Of a stretch of 23,879 nt of DNA, positions 20,301-23,879 are shown piece by piece. How positions within the stretch are numbered: position 1 is the first letter of the stretch; every line of letters starts with the position of its first letter. Position numbers and translations under genes: made by a program. This stretch comes from Tulasnella sp. 424 (taxonomy: Eukaryota > Basidiomycota > Agaricomycetes > Cantharellales > Tulasnellaceae): positions 1 to 23,879 of the forward strand of contig WSUB01000324.1 of NCBI GenBank assembly GCA_019633425.1, written 5' to 3'. The notes beneath the pieces are model-generated. The model did not search any database. It saw only the letters and a list, made by a program, of their open reading frames with translations, and had not been told where the DNA came from.

Positions 20301-22695
20301 TGTGGAGCGGGATCTGTCCAAAGCTGTTGTGTACTGTTGCCGATCGTGGTCCATTCATCTGACAGAGGGTGTAACGTGGTCAAGGTCAGGGCCGAACGCT
20401 AGTACTGTAAAATCGGCCGATTTTGCATCGTTCAGCAAGGAGAGGATCATGTGCTGGCTTGAAGTTATGAGCTTGGTTGGGGCTGCTGCGGATGCGATTA
20501 TCATGGCAAAGCGAATATATCAATGGCTCTTGGTGAGTAGGGAACTCGAATTTAAAACGACTAAGCAAACTGATCAGAATTCATAGAAATGCCCCATCGA
20601 GGAATCGGAGTTCAAATCGTTTGCCACATTGTGGAATGATGTCCAGCGGTTCATCACAATGTTCTCAGAGCCGATTTCATATGGACCACTCCATATATAT
20701 GCTTCGGCGCTTCCTCATTGTCCCATAGGCACGGAAATTTGGACCCTGTACGGTAAACATGCGAAGGTTCGAGCTCTACAGGGTCACCAGACTTCAACTT
20801 GGCCATCCAATCTCTGGGCCAGATCTGCCGGTGACAAGGTTATAAGAGTTGCATTTTTGCCAGGTGGCAAGGTCATAGCTTCCGTATGCGGCGAAGAGAG
20901 CAAGAGGATTTGCCACTGGGATACTCAAACTGGAACAGTGATCAGTGAATTAACCACAGGCCCCTTCGAACAGGCTCGCTCGTTCTGTTTCTCATCCGAT
21001 GGCAAGCTTTTGGCATCCGCATCCTGGGACAGGACAATCCGACTTTGGGACCCTCAGACCGGAACAGCGGTCGGTGAGCCACTCACGGGTCACAGCGACT
21101 GGGTTCAGGTGGTCTGCTTCTCACCCGATGGCAAGCTCCTGGCATCCAGGTCCGGCGACAAGACAATTCGACTTTGGGATCCTCAGACCGGAACGGCAGT
21201 CGGTGAACCACTCACGGATCACGACGCGTCAGCCGGGCCCGTCTGCTTCTCACCCGATGGCAAGCTTCTGGCATCCAGGTCCCACAACAAGACGATTCGA
21301 CTTTGGGATCTTCAGACCGGAACGGCGGTCGGTGAGCCATTCACGGGTCACAGCGCGTCAGTCCACGGGCCCCTCTGCTTCTCACCAGATGGCAAACTTC
21401 TGGCATCCGGTACCGTTGACTTCACAATCCAACTTTGGGATCCTCAGACCAGAAAGGCAGTCGGTCAGCCACTCGAGGGTCACGACGGATGGGTTGAGTC
21501 CCTCTGCTTCTCACCCGATGGAAAACTTCTGGCATCCGGATCCAGCGACGGGAGCATTCGGCTTTGGGATCCTCAGACCGGAGCGACCGTCGGTGAGCAA
21601 CTCACGGGTCACAGCCGCCCGGTTTATTCCCTCTGCTTTTCACCCGATGGCAGGCTTCTGGCATCCGGGTCCCCCGACCACACAGTTCACCTCTGGGATG
21701 CTCAGACTGGAACGGCTACCGGGGAAGCACCCACTGATCAGGCCGAAAGAGTTGACTGCGTCTGCATCTCGCCCGATGGCAAGCTACTGGCATCCGGATC
21801 CGACGATAAGACAATTCGGCTCTGGAATCTCCAAACCGGAAGGGCCGTCGGGAAGCCGCTCACAGGTCACACTGACTACGTATACCCCGTCCTCTTCTCG
21901 CCCGATGGCAGGTTGCTGGCATCCGCATCAAATGACCAAACTATTCGACTCTGGGATCCTTATACTGGAACCGCAGTCGGTCAACCCCTCACAGGTCACG
22001 ACGGGGTTAACTCGATCTGCTTCTCGCCCGACGGCAAGCTTCTGGCGTCTGGATCCTATAACCAAACAATCCGACTATGGAATCCCCGAACCGGGACGAC
22101 AGTGGGTAAACCACTCACGGGTCATACCGCGGGAATTATCTACCTGTGCTTCTCGCCCGATAGCGAGATCTTGGCATCTGGATCTGATGACAGCACGATC
22201 CGATTGTGGCATACTCAGACTGGAATGGCAATCGGCGAGCCACTCACAGGCCACACTGATACGGCATATCCCCTCTGCTTTTCGCCAGATGGGATGGTTC
22301 TGGCCTCCGGTGGGTCGAGCGACCACACGATCCGACTCTGGAATGCTCGTACGGGCGCGCCTCTTGGCCAACCATTCGAAGACCACGCTGCCTACGTTAA
22401 CCTTCTCTGCTTCTCCTCGGATGGAATTTTCCTCATGGCACGTTATAGTGATGGTTATCCTGCTATGTGGGATGTCGCCACTCAGCAAAGATCTGAGACC
22501 CCACGCAGTCTCCTGGCCCGTTCGAACCCAGGGTTTCAAGATCATTGGATAACATTTCTTTCTTCCCGCTTCTTTTGGCTTCCTTCACAATACTGGTGTA
22601 ATCCTCGTGATATTATCCTGTCCGGTACGAGACTCATTGTTCTGTGCGGAGGAACTGTCTCTATTTTTGATGTATCTCAAATGCTCGACGTTTAA
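17381..22695 (+). CDS. NLR: helical N-terminal region, NACHT NTPase and WD40 repeats
   Basis: This is a fungal NOD-like receptor of the NACHT-WD40 type, the class that includes HET-E/HET-D of Podospora. Proteins of this class detect non-self through the repeats and trigger a cell-death response. Exons: 17381-17527, 17578-17711, 17764-17935 or 17939, possibly 17981-18018, 18080-18409, 18465-18604, 18653-18791, 18850-18892, 18944-20532 and 20587-22695. The introns around the NACHT exon have CTGAC/CTGAT branch sites, and all phases fit, giving about 1600-1614 aa with no stop. Residues 1 to about 155 are helical (ILEDVHSRLKDAASSS). Then comes a Pro/Ser/Thr-rich linker, and at about 250-380 a helical domain (VEIASGSIPVVGSYFAAVSK), possibly a four-helix cell-death-type domain; that assignment is inference. 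The NACHT domain has Walker A GMAGRGKST (about 445) and Walker B LIVVDALDECDD (about 540). WD40 repeats occupy about 998-1550. The C-terminal FLSSRFFWLPSQYW tail is seen in other fungal NLRs. The start and the 17935-18080 junctions are least certain. Confidence 0.85.
20841..22490 (+). repeat. WD40 repeat array, about 13 units, period near 129 nt
   Basis: These are tandem coding repeats of 43 (some 42 or 44) residues with the core [21 protein letters not shown] followed by D/N and a TGTAVGEPLTGH-like linker (core given with variation between units). The first and last units are degenerate; the central ones are very alike also at DNA level (ctttgggatcctcagaccgg recurs at 129-base steps). Thirteen units is close to two seven-bladed propellers. 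High similarity between units is what is known for fungal NLRs whose repeats exchange by unequal recombination. Confidence 0.85.
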
Positions 22696-22789
22696 CTCGC
22701 TAGTTGTACATATATGATGCTATTCCCCCTTCATTGCAGCTCTCGATAATTGATATTAAATCCATTCACATATAATCCAGCCCATCATT
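22696..22789. other. 3' flank of the NLR gene
   Basis: This is a short AT-rich stretch between the NLR stop and the first recognisable LINE sequence. No canonical AATAAA is seen; attaaa at 22755 is a possible weak polyadenylation signal. Confidence 0.35.
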
Positions 22790-23148
22790 TATTCTAGTTG
22801 GTAAAGATCCTCAACCCTTGATCGATATCGTGAATAACAATCTAAAATCGCCAGTTTACTGTGTATTTCTGACCTTAACGTCGACCATGATACGAGAGAC
22901 ACTTCTCCTAGCGTCAGAGACCTTGTATCATAGCGGCGATCCCGGGGGAACAGGGAAGCTTGGGAGGATCGGCTACCATGCCCTATTCGAGGGCTCGGCA
23001 TATATGGAGTCGGTTATTTGGACCCAAGAGGGTTCCTTAATGAAAGATGGATTAGCATGCATTACTAGATTATGTAACGTAGAATTTCTTCGGTTAGTAT
23101 TAGTTGGAGGATTCGGATTGGACGGGTGCTCTTGGCCTTGCGGCTCAT
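22790..23148 (-). pseudogene. LINE ORF2 start, endonuclease-like, frameshifted
   Basis: On the - strand ORF2 opens with the ATG of the ATGA overlap: MSRKAKSTRPIRILQL. A shift of one base at about 23100 is then needed to continue as TNRRNSTLHNLVMHANPSF and KEPSWVQI. This is the layout of the N-terminus of the APE-type endonuclease domain of LINEs (ILQLN...N, then an EPW-like motif). A stop at 22973 and another shift lead into RRYDTRSLTLGEVSLVSW, matching the next part of such domains. No catalytic His/Asp of the C-terminal half and no RT remain. It is dead. Confidence 0.6.
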
Positions 23149-23783
23149 TGCGCACCCGTGCTCGCGGTAGTCGGTTCAACCTCCATGTCGCCTTCAGCGG
23201 TGGAGGTGGGGTCTGATACTTTCCGAGATTTGTAAGTCCTCGGGGCTAGTTTCCTTGCCTTCCGTTTATGGCCGCCTTGCACTTCACCGTTGGGGTGCGC
23301 CTGGACTCCTTGTTGCGGGGAGGTGTTTGGTTTTCCGATTACGCTGAGGTCTGGTTTCGGGCTGGTGGCCTTGGCTTCGCTGATCGCCTCTGCTCTTGCT
23401 TCACAGCTGCGGTCATCGGCGGTGTAGGCTCCTTCGCAGTTCGCGCACTGTGCTGGGCTGTGTTCGCACGGTGCCATTGTTGCCTCTCACTCGTTGCACT
23501 TGTGGGCCGTGGTGAGGTGGTTACCGGCGCAGATAGCGCATGCTGAGGGTTCTTGGCAATCGTCAGTGGCGTGTTTGTAGGAGTTGCATTTCTTGCATTG
23601 GCGGATTGGGGCTCGTTGTCGATAGTAGGACGGGGAAAGGGTAGCGCCCTGGAAAGTGATCGGAGTTGTCAGCTTCGACTGTATCTGCGTGGCGAGGGCT
23701 TCCGATTTTAGCAAGATAACGATCGGGGCGCATTTGAGCGTCTCGAGCTTTCTCTGTGAGACTGCCCATTTGGGGAGCTGCAT
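23145..23783 (-). pseudogene. LINE ORF1 (gag-like, zinc knuckles) with an in-frame TGA
   Basis: This is the nucleic-acid-binding protein of a non-LTR retrotransposon. After APIVILLKSEALATQIQSKL, a typical gag-like region, comes the CCHC knuckle CKKCNSYKHATDDC (C-X2-C-X4-H-X4-C). It is followed by a related CAICAGNHLTTAHKC and, past the stop, CANCEGAYTADDRSC. The TGA at 23489-23487 splits the frame, but the same frame continues to 23145, so one base change accounts for the break. The C-terminal part is Lys/Arg-rich and then acidic (EGDMEVEPTTAS). The true start is probably beyond 23783; the ATG there is simply the first in the frame. Confidence 0.75.
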
Positions 23784-23879
23784 ACATGGCTGAGTGGAGC
23801 TGATGATGATAATCTAAATTTATTACGCGCGAGCAGACTGCCGTGAGACGTCAAGGTGCGCGGGGGGACAGTACCCCAG

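Larger units (their letters stand above)
22790..23879 (-). mobile_element. LINE remnant (Tad/L1-like), - strand, 3' part missing
   Basis: Reading the - strand, a zinc-knuckle ORF1 (23783-23145) overlaps the start of an endonuclease-like ORF2 by ATGA (23148-23145). ORF2 soon shows frameshifts, and recognisable sequence fades at about 22790, before any reverse transcriptase. The element continues past the right edge of the window, where the rest of its 5' part should be. Losing the 3' side is unusual, because LINE copies are normally truncated at the 5' end. A deletion or later rearrangement next to the NLR gene is likely. Confidence 0.75.

Noticed and set aside
22075..22545. A 156-codon - strand frame opposite the WD40 repeats
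   Set aside because: It is a shadow of the repeated + strand coding sequence.
20999..22552. A 517-codon open frame overlapping the WD40 exon in another frame on the same strand
   Set aside because: It is the shifted reading of the same repeats. Because the period is a multiple of three, a frame free of stops in one repeat stays free in most. It has no start context or domain of its own.
1..23879. CRISPR arrays, bacterial operons or ribosomal RNA
   Set aside because: The intron-rich gene structure is eukaryotic. The only regular array is the coding WD40 repeat, and no spacer-repeat pattern or rRNA sequence was seen.

Overview
The window reads as nuclear DNA of a filamentous basidiomycete, most likely an Agaricomycete. 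The genes are cut by many short introns (about 48-85 nt) with GTNNGT-like donors, CTRAY-type branch sites and CAG/TAG acceptors. The content also fits: an Ftr1 iron permease, a large NACHT-WD40 NLR and a Tad/L1-like LINE. All exon models were read by eye from splice signals and reading phase; no alignment was run.

Bases 1-13743 are a tandem segmental duplication. Unit 1 is 1-8523 and unit 2 is 8524-13709. A third copy of the unit head starts at 13710 and stops after 34 bases, at 13743. Each unit carries a head sequence, a short MITE-like element, an Ftr1 high-affinity iron permease gene on the + strand, and a convergent unrecognised gene on the - strand with its own TATA box. Unit 1 also holds an insertion of about 3 kb (467-3487) with a spliced retroelement gag-like gene, and a smaller one (about 8056-8440). 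The two iron permease copies have complementary defects. Copy A (4490-6064) keeps its first exon and both REXLE motifs, but a 4-nt insertion and a TAG break the frame near codon 31, unless a 22-nt stretch is spliced out. Copy B (10444-11943) is open throughout, but the first motif reads RAALE and its promoter and first exon are replaced. The - strand gene is intact in copy A (five exons, 293 aa) and frameshifted and deleted in copy B.

Bases 13744-17380 are mostly without recognisable genes. Around 15197-16439 there are protein-like blocks bounded by splice signals, perhaps a decayed gene.

Bases 17381-22695 hold one long NLR gene (about 10 exons, about 1600 aa): helical N-terminal regions, a NACHT domain with Walker A GMAGRGKST and Walker B LIVVDALDECDD, and about 13 WD40 repeats with a period near 129 nt. 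It appears intact. Fungal NLRs of this architecture act in non-self recognition and regulated cell death.

Bases 22790 to at least 23783 (- strand) hold the degraded middle of a LINE: a zinc-knuckle ORF1 with one in-frame TGA, an ATGA overlap, and the start of an endonuclease-like ORF2 that is frameshifted and lost close to the 3' end of the NLR gene.
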